DNA of 64,000 nucleotides from Rutstroemia sp. NJR-2017a BVV2 (taxonomy: Eukaryota > Ascomycota > Leotiomycetes > Helotiales > Rutstroemiaceae), in assembly GCA_002946415.1 (NCBI GenBank), contig NJPS01000046.1, forward strand, positions 868,001-932,000, in the 5' to 3' direction. The position numbers and the translations under genes are program-made. This document shows positions 34,490-49,689 of this stretch, one piece after another (position 1 is the stretch's first letter; each line of letters opens with the position of its first letter). The notes under the pieces are model-generated. The model saw nothing but the letters and a program-made list of their open reading frames with translations, was not told the origin of the DNA and did not search any database.

Positions 34490-37228
34490 GCTCCTCACTT
34501 ACCACACTCCAAATTCCTTCTCTTCTTCGATACTCCCGTATCGAAAAGCGGAGAATACCCATACATTACATCTTGCACATAACTTCTTCCTTTTCCACCA
34601 TCAGCGTTCCGTCGCGGCGCCATGTTGTAAATGACCTCGTCTCCCTTTGACCCTAATCCTAGTTATATACGTCAACAGTCCCGATTCTCCTTACTCAGAC
34701 CCCCAGTCTTTCCAACCAATTACATTTTCGCAATTTCATCGACAGAACTTTTCACGAACTTGGCAAATGAGCAAAGGTGTTTTTGGGAGCAATTGGCGTC
34801 GTCAAAGTCATAACTTTTAATCGCATATGCAACTTCCCCTCAATTACAGAAGCGCAGTGGACCTCAAAATTTTCCTTTGTTGGATTTGGAATGGAAACAA
34901 GAAGAGAGAGAAAAGAAAGAAACGAGGAAAACTATGGACCCTGCCTTTCGTTGAGGGGGACAGAACCACGAACTTACACAACTTCCTAAGAGAAAGCGAT
35001 CCCTGACCGAGGAATTCTTCTTTCTCTTACTCTTCTTTTTTCTCCAAGATAACTGTATTTACTTAATGTATTCTACGTAATTTCTTCACAATCATGAACG
35101 ACCAGTTGGGTGGTGGATGGGTCGGGATTTTCTTTGGTATGTATGATGGATGGAGTGGGAGTGGCAGTTGAGATCTTTTTTGCTAGCTTTGTAAAGCAGA
35201 AATATGGAGTGGGGGAGAAAGGAGAAAGCAAAGTTAAGCATTTATTTCACAGACAAACGTTTTTTGATGATGATGAATTTGATTAATGATATGATCTTGA
35301 TGTTTCCTAGACTTGAGATCGGTTGAGCTATGTGTGATTTGGTGTTGTGTGATGTGAGTGAGTGAGAGAGTTAAGTGATGATGTATAGGAGGTTAAGACT
35401 CGACTACAAAAGAACGAAGAAGAAGAAAAGGGGGACCTTCGCCGGTGACTGGTGCGTCACAGGACTGAGCTGGGTTGGGTTGGGTTGGACTCCCACGATT
35501 TCACTTGTGCTAAAGAAAGAAACACTTGCTTTGAGCATATACGTATAGTATACCACACTACACTACGTATGTAAGCCACGCTCCTTCCCTCACATCATCA
35601 CGTATGTGGGTAGATAGGTAGGTAGGTAGGTGCTCTGTACGGAACCACGAAGCCTCTTTCTCTCTCTGTCTCACTCCATCCGCTCTCTGCGCGCTCTCTA
35701 ACTCCCCTCCTCCTCACCATCATCATCACCAACCCCATCTAATATCCTATCCCCAGTTCTAGCCTATGTCTACAACCGCTCCTGTCCTATCCAGCTTCCC
35801 TCGCAGCTTCGTTTCATCTTTAAGATCATGTCACCAACCAACGATCCGATCATCCGACTAGCCCATCTCTCCACTTACCCCTCTCCCCCTCTCCCCTCTC
35901 CCCTCTCCCCTTCCCCCTCCTCCACTTCCTCCCCTCCACCACCCCTCACCCCAATCCCCACCCCACCCCACCATATCCAAACCAACAAAAACCCGCCCTC
36001 CCCCCAGAAACATCTATCCATAACCGCAATCCACTCCATCACCCACACCTCCATACCTCCACCTCCCACCTCCCACCTCAACTTCGCACCGAACCAAAAC
36101 ACCCTTCTCTCTCCTCCTTCCGCCGTGTCAACACCTGCCAGTAAACACTCATAACCATGCGCAGGATCCCGATCCCGATCCCGACCTGTCTGCCAACGTA
36201 AGATAGAAGCAGGTACTGCAACCCCGAACGACTCCGAGACCAAGTAGAACTAGAAGGGAGAGGAGGAGAATAACAAGACCAGGAGCTTCTAAGAACGGGA
36301 AAGGAAAGAAAGTGCTAGTCCGAGTCTGAATAACTCTCGAAAGAAGATGGATACATCATGTGCCAGTGCTTCTTATATATCCGCGGTCTCCGAGTCCTTG
36401 AGAGACAACAGTTGAATTCTTTCAAATCTGCTGAACAAATTTCGAAAGATTTGAATTCCTGCGAGAAGCAGTGCTCTTGAGAGGACCATCGTTACGAGCA
36501 ATGTTTATGGTAGGTATTTAACAAACAGAATATCAACAGTATATTTAGATTTGCGGGCGTGATTTGCATTTCCAGACCATAATTCCTGTGGCCTAACCGA
36601 TTAAAGTACGCTGATATTATAGCTTATGGAACTATTCAAAATTTTAAGAACAAATGTGATTGAGACTGCTCCATACACACGTACATATACATCATACATG
36701 AGACAACATCGCATTGGAGAGATGATTCCGTGAACTATCATTTAAGTATGATCATCGCTTTTATTTTTAAATATTTGAAGAGTCTGGTCTACCCCGAGGT
36801 AAGACGAGACACACCAGACTTCCTAGCTAAGGAAACTAGCTACAACGAGCTCTCTAGTAGAATCAAGTGCACCTAAAAAGAACATACAGAGCCGGCCTTC
36901 ATCCCAAAAGATGTAAAGCAATCTATGATGATGTCAACCACCCCATCTTCCATTCCTCAAGTCTAATTCATGTAGAAACTGCCAGCCAATTTTTGATATG
37001 AAATGAAAAATAAGAAAAGGTTGAGGAAATTACAGAGAAGGTTGAAAGGGTCCCCAGAAATCATTATAAGGCAAATCTACCTCCTTCCTACCCTTAAATG
37101 GACAACCAAACGCCGAAACGACCAGGAATGAAAGTTACGTCTTCGTCTTCGTTTTCGTCTGCGTTAAGAGTTGATATCGGTATCGGCATCGGCGTGAGTT
37201 GGAATCGATTCGAACGTGATCGGACATC
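34490..37228. other. Intergenic region, no firm gene
   Basis: 34.5-35.5 kb is G/T-rich and probably 3'UTR of the membrane-protein gene. 35.65-36.2 kb switches to a C/T-rich leader-like tract. It holds a proline-rich ORF at 35828-36154, 108 aa, composed almost wholly of P, S, T and H and unlike any family I know. 36.3-37.2 kb is A/T-rich and probably 3' flank of DBP2. C-runs at 35,885-35,920 fit a quadruplex pattern on the minus strand. Confidence 0.5.
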
Positions 37229-39878
<2,650 letters not shown>

Positions 39879-40274
39879 ATTTGCGATGACTTGGAAGGTG
39901 TTTGTGATGAAATGTGTAGATATGTGTTTAAAGCGGTGATTTTGCGAGTTGTTGTAATTGTTACTGCGCGATGAAGCTTCGTAAATTGATGAGAAGCCTG
40001 GCAGATTATTGTTATTGAGAAGATATTGGCAGGAAAGTGAGAGAGAGAAAAGAAAAAAAGTAAGAAAGGAAGTTGCACTAGGACGTTTTCGCTTATAGCT
40101 ACTATGACTCGATGGGACTAGTAGAACTTGAGTTTTGAACCCCGAAAAAAAAGATATCATCGAATTTTTCCAAAATTTTCATAGAGTTTTCAGTCTGGCC
40201 AATCATAATTGAGGATATTTACAATGCAGTGTTTTGATTCTTCCAAGGGTCCCATTTCATGATTTCCGAGAGTA
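39879..40274. other. DBP2 promoter/leader and THI20 3' end
   Basis: About 396 bp between two minus-strand genes. The DBP2-proximal part is pyrimidine-rich on the minus strand (TTTCTTTTCTCTCTCTC-type run near 40,040-40,060). No further gene. Confidence 0.5.
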
Positions 40275-42546
40275 TCATTGGCTAGCAGCAGTGCCAGTGC
40301 CAGAGCCAGTGCCAGTGCCAGCACCCATATCCCAGAATCCAGTCTCCATCTGCGTACAGAAGATTAGCAACGTTCGCCCCCCGTTATAGATATGAGAGAA
40401 AGGCTCCACTTTGTTTCTTCCCAAAGCTTGGAGACTTCGCCGTCGGTCAAAGGCGCCGAGATGATGATGTGTGTGTTTATGTGACATTTTAAAAATAAAA
40501 GAAGCAGTGGTGCTGTCCGTACCTTTGTTGCGTGAATAAATATCTTAACCAATTCTTCTATTCTATTTGGCGACTGCAATAAAGCATGTCTCTCCAGCAG
40601 AGCTTCAACTGTGTGAGTCTTCGTCCAATTACCTGTCTTCGAGCACCACTTACCTGACCCAACATTCACCGCCGCCACGTAATCATCAGCAACATAATTC
40701 TCTATCCATTTCCAGTAGATATTCCCCTCGCGTTTCGTCTTCGGGTCCGCATGGAGCCGTTTTGCGATTTCGCCATATCCAATGAGGCAGGGCGCCATGG
40801 ACATTTGCAGAGCTAGCCAGTCTTCTGATTGACCTATGTCAAGGACATATCTTTTCACATTAGCCGATGCTAAGCACATGGGAAACCGAAACTGTACCTT
40901 GTGTATGCTGTGCATGCTGTTTTGCGTCTGTCAGCAAGGTTGGCGGCACAGGAAATGGAAAGTTACCTTGATTCTCCTCGCAAGCTTCGATCTCAGCCTT
41001 GGTCATGCCGAAACCTTCACAGTAATTGATATGTAAGGCCATCTCTCGATGGATATGGCCTACGATACCTGCGGCCTTCGAAAAAAGTCAGCACAGCCCG
41101 CATAGTAGTAAGCTCAGCAGGTCATACTGCCGCAATGTCGTCCATGGTTTTGGCCTTGTACGAGGCCAAAGCATTTGCCCTTGCGAATTGCACCTAGTTG
41201 AAGTCAGCCATTTCCATTCAAGTCTGGGGGCGACTTCACGGACCAAGTAGAGATAATCCTGTATGAGGTAGTATTTGAAAGACTCCATCGGCAAAGTCCC
41301 ATCCGCAAGTCCTGCTACAAACGAATGTTCCGTATGCTCGGTCCAAGCTGCCTTGACATCTGGTCGTTCTAGCAAATAGTCTACAAAGTGGCCTCTGCAG
41401 TAAGAGTGAGCTGTGAACTATGCAAGAATGTGCAAGGATAACATACGGAGCAAATGGCAAAGTGTACGTTGAATGGAAATGGTTGATCGGTCCATTCCCC
41501 TTTCCAAACTTTGGAGCCGTTCTAATCCCAGCCTCAACGTATCGACAAGCGTTCCTCACTGCTTGCACGACTTGCATACCGTTCGCAAGATTAGATGCAA
41601 GCGCAGCTGTTTCTTTAGCTCATCTCTGTCAACATAAAGTAGAATACTTACAAGCCAGTGAGCATCCTGTACCATGAGTATCCTTTGACTTCTGGTATCC
41701 AGTCTCGATCTGCGTTATCTCACCATCGCCATATAGAATGTCAATCATCACTTCCTTTTCCTCCTCGGTGGTCGCCACCGTGCCATCTCTACGAAAAGGT
41801 AAATGTCCACCTTTCACCAGCACATACTTTGGACCTAAAGACTGCAATGTCCTTGCAATATTCTTCAAACCATCCAAGGTCTTAGGGTCCTCAACAGGAT
41901 ATCCCGAATCTTCCAGAAGTAATTTTGCCTCGGGTACATTTGGTGTCAGTATGGTAGTCTGCGGAAGAAGGAGTTCTCGCAGCTCGCGAATGGCTTTGGA
42001 GGGCAGAAGTTGAGATCCGCTAGTAGACACCATGACCTCGAGAGATGTTAAGATCTAAACTCCCAAGATATCAAAGGGTAGCACCTACAGGATCAACGAC
42101 CAATGTCTTCACGTGATGTCTCTTTATGGCTTCCGCTACTACTTCGACCGTCTCGGCAGATGCTAGCATGCCTGTTGTATATTGTCAGTATCTTGTTCAT
42201 GCACCAAGATTATTTCTAATTTTGACTATGATGAGCACAAAATAATCACCTGTCTTCACGACATCCACCCCCACATCACTAACAGACACATCGATCAACT
42301 TTTTCACAAACTCCGAAGGAATATAGTGAACGTCCTCAACGCCTAATGTGTTTTGAGCAGTTAAAGCAGTCGTAGCAGTCATAGCATAGCAGCCGTGTGC
42401 CGCAATGACTCTCTGATCTGCTTCTAGTCCCCTGCATAATCCAGCGTTAGTTCATCAATCTTTTGCGGCATTTTAGAATGCGGAAATACGAACGCTCCGC
42501 CAGAACTATCGGAGCCGGCAATTACTAGAACACGTCCGGGTGCCAT
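40275..42546 (-). CDS. THI20: Bifunctional HMP/HMP-P kinase - TenA-type thiaminase II (Thi20 family)
   Basis: The N-terminal half phosphorylates hydroxymethylpyrimidine and its monophosphate for thiamine synthesis. The C-terminal TenA domain hydrolyses thiamine or aminopyrimidine breakdown products for salvage. Twelve exons (minus): 42494-42546, 42250-42431, 42089-42171, 41652-42036, 41447-41606, 41244-41394, 41128-41193, 40967-41075, 40898-40916, 40654-40850, 40523-40608 and 40275-40349, giving 521 aa (yeast Thi20 551). Kinase signatures are GSDSSGGAGLEAD near the N-terminus, DPVMVSTSGSQ, TPNVPEA, and THGTGC with Cys231. TenA starts near 290 (WTEHTEHSFVAGLADG) and includes QDYLYLVQFARANAL and SMAPCLIGYGE. 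Exon 9 is only 19 nt. The tail GAGTGTGSGTGT is encoded by a GGCACT-type repeat. I found no TPP-riboswitch signature upstream. Confidence 0.94.
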
Positions 42547-42890
42547 CTTATGTGATATGGTTTGGGAATATTACATTTTTGAAAATTAGATAAGTGATGA
42601 GCAAATTGAAGGCGATATATGCATGCTATTATGTAATCGGAATTACTGGACGGCATGATCAACACGTGCTGGCAGGTATGAGACTTTTATGTATGGTAGG
42701 ACTTCCATGTCCTCACTGTTTTAATAAGACTTCGAAACTTTCTAACCATTCTCGATTTTGTTTCATGCCCTAGTAATCAAATATATATATTTCTTTCCCC
42801 CTCCAGCTATGTTCGGTGATCAAAACCCCAAGCGCATCCATAAGATGCCTGCCCAACTCCCAACGGCTGTTTAGTGAAGTATTTCCAAAT
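42547..42890. other. Spacer upstream of THI20
   Basis: About 344 bp containing the THI20 promoter and the 3' end of the next gene. It contains an (AT)n stretch at 42,778-42,790. No gene or riboswitch fold recognised. Confidence 0.5.
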
Positions 42891-44226
42891 CTACGATCCG
42901 TTTTGACTATCTGGCTTCTCAAGCTGAGCCACAATAATCTGCTCACCGGTCTCCGACCCATCATTCTTCTCCTCTCTCGTCTTCACAGCCGCCACTACAA
43001 TAACCCCCATCCACACCAACCACATAGCACTTGCAATCACGCCATATGCGATCTCGCCCGTTTTAGTGTTATTCGACAATCTCAAGCCCAACCCACCGTT
43101 GATAATGCCCAAGGTGATCACCGCACGACCCCACCAAACATGTGGGTAAGTTGCAGTATTCGGTCGACCTCGTCGCTTGTATAGGATATGATGAACCAGT
43201 CCAGTGATCGGTTGAAGAGCGAGACAACCTGCGACGATGAAGCCAATGATTGCATGCGTGCTGCCGAGATTATGCGTCCAGTACGCCAGCCAGGCCGCCA
43301 TGCCGAGGGATGTAAGAACGAGCATGTAGGTTGTGACCATCCACCAGGCATGGAACCAGAGCAGATTGCGGAAGTTAAACATGCGAATTGCGATGGCGCC
43401 AGTAGGGAACAAAAGTACGTACGCGAGCGATGCAAGGACGCCGTGTGCAATAACCACCGCCCCATAGTTTGAGGGGAACCCCCCAAAGGAAGCGGAACCT
43501 CCCGATGAAGACGCTGTGGATGTCGAGTCTGATCCCGTGGCAACATATGTCAAGAATGGGTTCGCCGAGTTTCCACCTGCCGCACTCTTCAAGTTAAATT
43601 TTATGCCACCATATTCATCATGAATGTGAAGAGGAGCAGCAGGATCATCAGATGCAATAGCGGGCCCGTTCCTGTATGCCCAAATCCAATGTGAAGCGGG
43701 ATTGGTGAAGTTCATTGATCCGCCTTCCCAACTGTTGCAGTTTGAGCCTGGTGTGATTGTAAGATAGTGCATTCGCACAGAAGAAAGAAGTGGAGAACTT
43801 ACACCTCACATTGGCAACCATCTGGCCTTTTGAAATTCCTGAACCAGCCAGGAGCGTTACCTTCGAAGTAGCATTCATGCTTGGCTGCTTCTCGCCAACA
43901 CCAAGCCTAGGAGCAAGTGTAACATTGGTTCCAGCCGCATTTGCATAGACGAAGAATATATTTGAGTCTGTCATTGAAGAACCCTGACCGAGTGCGACCC
44001 AAGACATTGACGTAGGTGCACTCAGTCGGAAGTAGATATCTCCTATGCCAGCCGAAGCGCTGGATGCTGGAATGTTCACCGCAAAACATACATTGTTCGA
44101 GCAGTAGGAAGTGTCCTGAGCATAGATTCCAGATGCTAGGTTGAGTTAGGGTGGGTAAAACTAGCTCGGAAGTAGGTCTGGCATACCTGTAAAAAGCAGA
44201 CCTACAAGGAGCTTTGAGAGGAACAT
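42891..44226 (-). CDS. Secreted-side DOMON (CDH-cytochrome-like) + cytochrome b561 membrane protein
   Basis: Predicted plasma-membrane redox protein that could pass electrons across the membrane to iron or extracellular acceptors; the substrate cannot be told. Exons (minus): 44187-44226, 43803-44135 and 42891-43747, giving 409 aa. A signal peptide (about 1-19, ending GIYAQ) precedes a DOMON/cytochrome domain (about 25-190) with VCFAVNIPA, SWVALGQGSSM and an S/T/G-rich linker (about 193-215). Five to six membrane segments follow from about 219. Candidate heme-ligand histidines include 226 (IAHGVLAS), 257 (FHAWWM), 289 (STHAIIGF) and 327 (YPHVWWG). The cytosolic tail is short and charged. Introns GTATGC and GTAAGT are phase 1. 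The architecture is common in fungi; no specific name is supportable. Confidence 0.88.
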
Positions 44227-47200
44227 GATGAAGTTGTGAAAGACACGGCTTTGGTCCTAGGGGATGAAAAACAGAACTACTAGGGAGATGCGGATGGGGG
44301 AAACATGAGCAGGTAATATGCTTTTCGGAAATACCTTGCAACATACTTCGTACAACTAGAGTTGGATATCCTATCTAGAAAATGTCCTTTAAGCTCATGC
44401 GGTAGTATTCTGTGCGGGGGAAAACGTATGGGGTAATTCCGTCTGGGCAAAATGTACAGGGTAATACATGGGTTATTAGAAGTGTCGAGGCGTTCGAAAT
44501 GACAGTTACCTACAACCAATGACAATGTAGTAGTGAGCATATTAATATGATGAAAATGGCGATATAGGAGACTGAACCATATAAAATCGACAAGATAACT
44601 ACGCACATGTAACCGGAATCAATCAGGTTAACCCACGTCCATCAACAGTCAAGACAAGGTGTAGTAAGGGTAAATAGGCGGGTAATCAAGGTGGGAGACT
44701 ACCTAACGCTGCCCGCTAAACATCCCTTGGAGGTCACCCAGCAATAACTAGTACAATGAAGTTATAACGTGAATAAGGTTGAGGACCAATCAAGTAACTT
44801 TTCATATATCAGTCGAAATAGCTTCAGAATTTACACCTCATTTGTCGACCCACTTGGCGGACAGCAGCGCCAGAGGATAATTACTGGAGCTTAGGCAAAT
44901 CCACATTGTCTAGAAGATATACCGTGTGACCTTTAGTAGTAGATTGACCTTGTTGACACATATTGTGATGACCTCGGGGGTAATGTACAAGGTTGGTCTT
45001 TTCCACGGTTTAGATATCTTCGGGACGGTGAGATAACGGGCATGTAACGTGCAGGCCCAAGAAGCCAGTAACTATACCGGCGCGAATCATCAAACAATCT
45101 GGTTGACATGGGTATGGATCCTACCATTGGATATTTTTCTCTCAACGACTGAAAGCTGGGGTTGTCCCTGAAAATTGAGAAGAGCACAGAGTTTGAGTTC
45201 TTCGGGGATGCAGAGAGTGCCGGCCTACTGACAGGGCTTGCGTTATAGGAGGCGGAAGTATAGTTGGTGAACTCCGAATAAATCCTGGGGTAAAACTGGC
45301 CAGACCGATCCAGATAAACCTGTCCAGACATTTAAAGTGAAGATCGATGCCAGCTTGAAATTCTGTGCGACATCTCACTCGAAAATGTGAAGAAAATGAG
45401 GGACGCCACCAGCGGAGAGGAGAGACTTCTCCAGAAAAGTTGACTGTCGTCACTGACATCAGCCACTGTGGGTTCTGCAGGAGGGATTGAAGGTAGTTTC
45501 GACGATGGCACCTGCTTGTGATTTGGTTAATAACTCAGCAGCCCCGTTTGATCACAGCGGCAAGTCTCCAATCCTCTGCAACAGCGCCCAATATGCCGAC
45601 AGCCTAATAATCAGAGAGTCATCCTGCCACAGATAAGCATGTGAGGCAGAGTCAAACGGTAGCGACGATCATATGCGCTTATGCAACATACCCGCCTCGA
45701 CCTTATCGTTCTGCCAGCAGGCGTCGGAAAGTGCCGGTGAGTATATAACGAGCAGGTGAGTACATAACGAGCAGGTGAAGATACTTTGCGAGCTTAATGA
45801 GCAATATGACGATAGGTCACCGGCACGAGGCCCGAAAAAAAAATCTTTAGCACCAGCCATTTTGGCTTGTCTCGCATGCATAGGTATTTCCCATACAGTA
45901 TGGTTCGAAACACGAGGTCCTTTTTGCATGAATCGAGGTAGGTCTGTGATGTTGCAGCATAGTTCTTCTCGTGATGGGTTGTTTAGATATTAACACGTTG
46001 CTTTGTCGGCTTCGAAAACTATTTGATGTCGGCCTTTCTCCCAAGGGTTGTCGCGTGCATGCTTGCCGAGACAATCCATATTTGACCGAAGATCTCTTTA
46101 CCACGAGATTGGTTGTTGGGTTTAAACTGCCGTCGTACGTGATCGTATGTAGTCGCACTTTCAGATGTGTATGGAATTTGGAACCTCATATGATTGCCGC
46201 GTAGTAACGCCAACCGACTTCGTGGTGGGAGCTAACGGACGGTAACTTCTTATCGAGAAAGTTTGTGAGCGCAACCCGAGACACCCGGACAATCCACCCC
46301 CAAACTACCGTCCATACGTACCGCCACCTCAGAATTCAAACCAGCGAAACCCAACGACACACCGGGACCGAAGCACAACAGACAAGCAACAAAACCATCA
46401 CATCATCTCCTCCAAACCCAATATACAGCGAGAATCTAATGCACATATCCTTAAGTCATCAAGGATCCTGCAAGGCTAACCAATCATCCATAGCGCATTG
46501 CCAATGCGCCAGCCCGCACCACATTTTCTCGGTGCAAACATGGCTGCCCTATGTAAGAAACGCGAGCTGATCTTCGGGACCGAAATCATGACGACGTGCA
46601 ACAATTCAATTTCTTCTTCTGCTCCTCCTACCTTCAGCTGGAATCAATTGGTTCCGATGATGAAGGAATCCCTTGTGCTACGCCGTCTTGTTCAGCTTGG
46701 GTTAGACTGGGTCTTGGTAGGCTGCGCTGTTGGGTTCGGTCCCGGAGGTGGGTGAGTGATTATATGTGTACGATACTGGATCGGTATGGGACCGCTTGCT
46801 TGGGACTTAGCTCTCTGTCTATCTTTACTTCCTCTCTAAGTTTACCACGATCAAATGAATACCTCTAAAACATTCAATTCCACAGCGCTTTGCATCCCAT
46901 AGTTTCAGCCACCTATTACCAGACATTAACATCACAATCATCATGCGCAAAACGCCGAGAAGGTTAAGATGGGTGATAGCTCTGTGATGCTACCCCTCTT
47001 CAACGCTTCTCTGTGATTATTACCCTAGGCCGAGCGGGCAAGGCAGAATGGCATAAAGTCTGCTATTGCTGCCGTTGCAATGCTGCAACCTTTCTGCTAT
47101 TGCAAGGCAGTCTCACAACAGGGCACAGTCACCATATCGGACCAAAGGAGCTTGGAAGTATGGAATGGTATGTTATTGAGCCAAAAATTCATGAGAAGTA

Positions 47201-47615
47201 TTTCCCCGAAAAGACCTCTGGGTATATTAGACGTAGAACACCTCACACCGCACATTGTACATTCGACTTCGTTCCCCTCCGTTTCTCCTATTTCCAGAAC
47301 CTCTCGAAACCCTCCAGCCAGATACGGCCTGTAAAACATTACGCCCATATCTCGATACCCGATCACCAGTTGTCGAACTCTATATCTGTGCTTCTCCTTG
47401 CCCCTGTCGTGGAAACCATTCCTTCTGTGAATGGAAGAAAGGCTGTATCTCGATGCAAATCCTTATGGTTATGCTGTGCCCCAAGTGCTTTGTTCATGAT
47501 ATCGTATCATACAGTAATTATTAATGAAGAGCTCTTCCTCTCTTCGTATTGTACATCATAGCTGGTGTCGTAGATATACATAAGTGTAGAATTATGTTGT
47601 GTAAGAAAGGATATA
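44227..47615. other. Intergenic region, no firm gene
   Basis: About 3.4 kb. Two minus-strand ORFs (44933-45331, 132 aa; 45142-45459) and a plus-strand ORF opened by GTG (47013-47561, 182 aa) show no family similarity and have no convincing splice partners. There is a perfect 8-bp inverted repeat with a 1-bp spacer at 46,493-46,509. No mobile-element gene. Confidence 0.45.
46493..46509. repeat. Perfect inverted repeat GCGCATTG-C-CAATGCGC
   Basis: Two 8-bp arms separated by one base, with a CCAAT-like core on both strands. It could be a dimeric transcription-factor site; no gene starts nearby, so its role is unknown. Confidence 0.85.
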
Positions 47616-49689
47616 TCATGCTGATCCGTGAGCTCCTGTGTATCCGATGATTTCCCGGTCATCGTCGACCAATCTGCCATACCTAGGATGAAAGTCAGCA
47701 CTGCATGTAAGACGGAGACATGAAACCCGCAAGGAGCACAATGACATCAGATGAAACCTACTCAAGCATTAATCTGAAGAACCATACTTCTAGATCTGCA
47801 TTTCTGACCACAAGGTCGGCCCATTCTCTTCCTTGTAGAGCAATCCGTTCTGCCTCCTTCTTCCCTATGTCCTCGCCTGCAAACCAGCGTACCGCCTCTA
47901 CCCACTCATCCCCCCTTAGGCTTAGGGGAATATAATGCACCCAAGGCCTTAACCACTCCTGATGCCATTCCCGAAAGATCGCCATCTTGTACACCAAACT
48001 CTTGCTCTTCAGGAAAGCGTAGAATCGCCCACTGAAGGCATTCCCATCTATATCAAGAAGGTATTTGTATTTCCATGCATCTTGTTGAGCCGCCGGCTCT
48101 TTAACATCGAAGAACTGTCTTTGCGCTTCACAGTCTCCAGGATCGCATTGCCCTATGTGAGAGAAGTATATGTCGAAAATCTCTTCGAAGTCGCTTCGGG
48201 GTACATTCTTCACCTGCCAATCTTCCTGCGCCTCTTCGCCTCGATTGACCAGAATTTTTGCCTGGTCTCCAGCGTTGATCTTCTGCACTACCTTCTGTCT
48301 GTGCTGTCGTCTCCAACCGCCGTCACGACTAAAACCACCAGTTGTTGATCCTCTCCACCACATCTTGTCCTCTTTATTCTTCCACGTTCTATCTTCCTTC
48401 TCCTCATAAGGCACCTTTCCATACCAATACCAAGGCGAAGGGTATAGAATATCGGAATATGACGAAAGCTTTGATTGTGAAAAGATGGGGAAAAGATCAT
48501 GCACCACATTGTACGCGTTGGGTCGGTCGAAGAACCCGAAAGACTCGCTGAAGGAGGGCGATTGGCAGATGTCAGAGAACGCAGTCTGGTTGAATACGAA
48601 GCCCAGTTCCGTGACAGCGTAACTGCCATAATTGTCCTCCTTCGGTCCATCATCGAGCACTCTGGCAGGGCTGTCGGGTGGGCAAGACATCCTTGAGTGA
48701 GTCCAGGTAGGCTGATGGGAGAAGACGTTGAATCTTGTTGTTTTAACTTCTGGCACATGCAATCCATCGCTGACAACATCAAGTGGACGAGGCGACCAGG
48801 AGTTCCTGGGAGATTCAACTGCGTTGGCACTCGGCATATTGCGATCCTTTGCTATATGTACCAGTCGCGAAAGGTCGTCATATGGCACAACCACTCGAGG
48901 TTCGTCATGAATGTTGAAGCAAAGGTCCATATCTGGCAGGTACTTCAAAAAAGGCTTCATCATCCCCACGGTAGCTTCTCGTTGCCATTCATTCCCTCCT
49001 TCGATCTCTGTAACTATCCCTCCTCTGATATACAGGCCTATTAAGTTGTTACTAAAGCCCAAAGCTTCCCTGGCCCTCCCTCTTATTGTTGCAGGTTTGA
49101 GGCCCCAGAACGGTGTCAGCGAGGTGTGGATTGAATCGAATTCGTCGATAAGTTGAACCCCTTTAGATTTGGCGAAGTTGAACCATTTGTCGAAGTTAGG
49201 TGGAGGAGGAATGCCATATCGCCTTCTGTATTCTACCACTGCTTCCTCGAGGGTTTTCGATTGGCTCGCCTTGACTTTCTCAAAACTCTGCTCGTTGTCC
49301 TTGATCAGTTGGTAAATCGGATGTGCAGATCCTATGTGATAGGATTCTGATTGAGGTTTCTTCTCATCTTCCGCTGCTGGTCTGCGAGTACCTGGTATGG
49401 ATTGTTGATGGTTCGGTTTCTGGAGAGAAGACGTGAATGATTTCGACGGGTATGGAAAAGGCGTTCGCAGATAGTATATGGAGAATGTAGCAAACGTGAA
49501 AATACTAATCAGTATCAGGAATTGGCGAGACTTCATTTTTCGCCGAGTCCTCATGATCATTGCGTTCAGAGAAGGGCCTTTTGTTTCATCCTGATCGTTG
49601 AAAGAAGCAAACTGTTCTTGGTGACACTGCTGCTCAGTGCGAGTCAATTGTGTACTCAAGCTCGAGCGACGACGAGCACGTCCTGACAT
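47616..49689 (-). CDS. Type II membrane glycosyltransferase, GT90/CAP10 family
   Basis: Probable Golgi glycosyltransferase of the GT90 family, whose fungal founder Cap10 acts in cryptococcal capsule synthesis; other members add xylose or glucose. Exons (minus) are 47762-49689 and 47616-47682, giving 664 aa. The intron 47683-47761 (GTAGGT..CCTAG) is needed: without it the frame stops at once after LMLE. With it the product continues YGRLVDDDREIIGY, like other GT90 C-termini. A basic cytosolic tail (RTRRKMKSR) precedes one membrane anchor at about 56-74, then a lumenal stem. The catalytic domain contains WWRGSTTGG (444-452) and LLDIDGNAFSGRFYAFL (544-560), the family signature. Donor sugar and acceptor cannot be told. 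Confidence 0.87.

Noticed and set aside
35828..36243. Pro-rich ORF followed by PVCQRKIEAG, recalling a Zn2Cys6 cluster
   Set aside because: Only one Cys of six is present and the frame is broken; the ORF follows from C/T-rich composition.
42547..42890. TPP riboswitch upstream of THI20
   Set aside because: No CTGAGA-type core or matching helix found on the minus strand, and no leader intron signals.
44933..45331. 132-codon minus-strand ORF with a natural ATG
   Set aside because: No recognisable domain, no splice partner, and a competing ORF overlaps it; length is within chance for this much non-coding DNA.
47013..47561. 182-codon plus-strand ORF behind the GT90 gene
   Set aside because: It opens with GTG, has no family similarity, and overlaps the probable 3' end of GT90 on the other strand.
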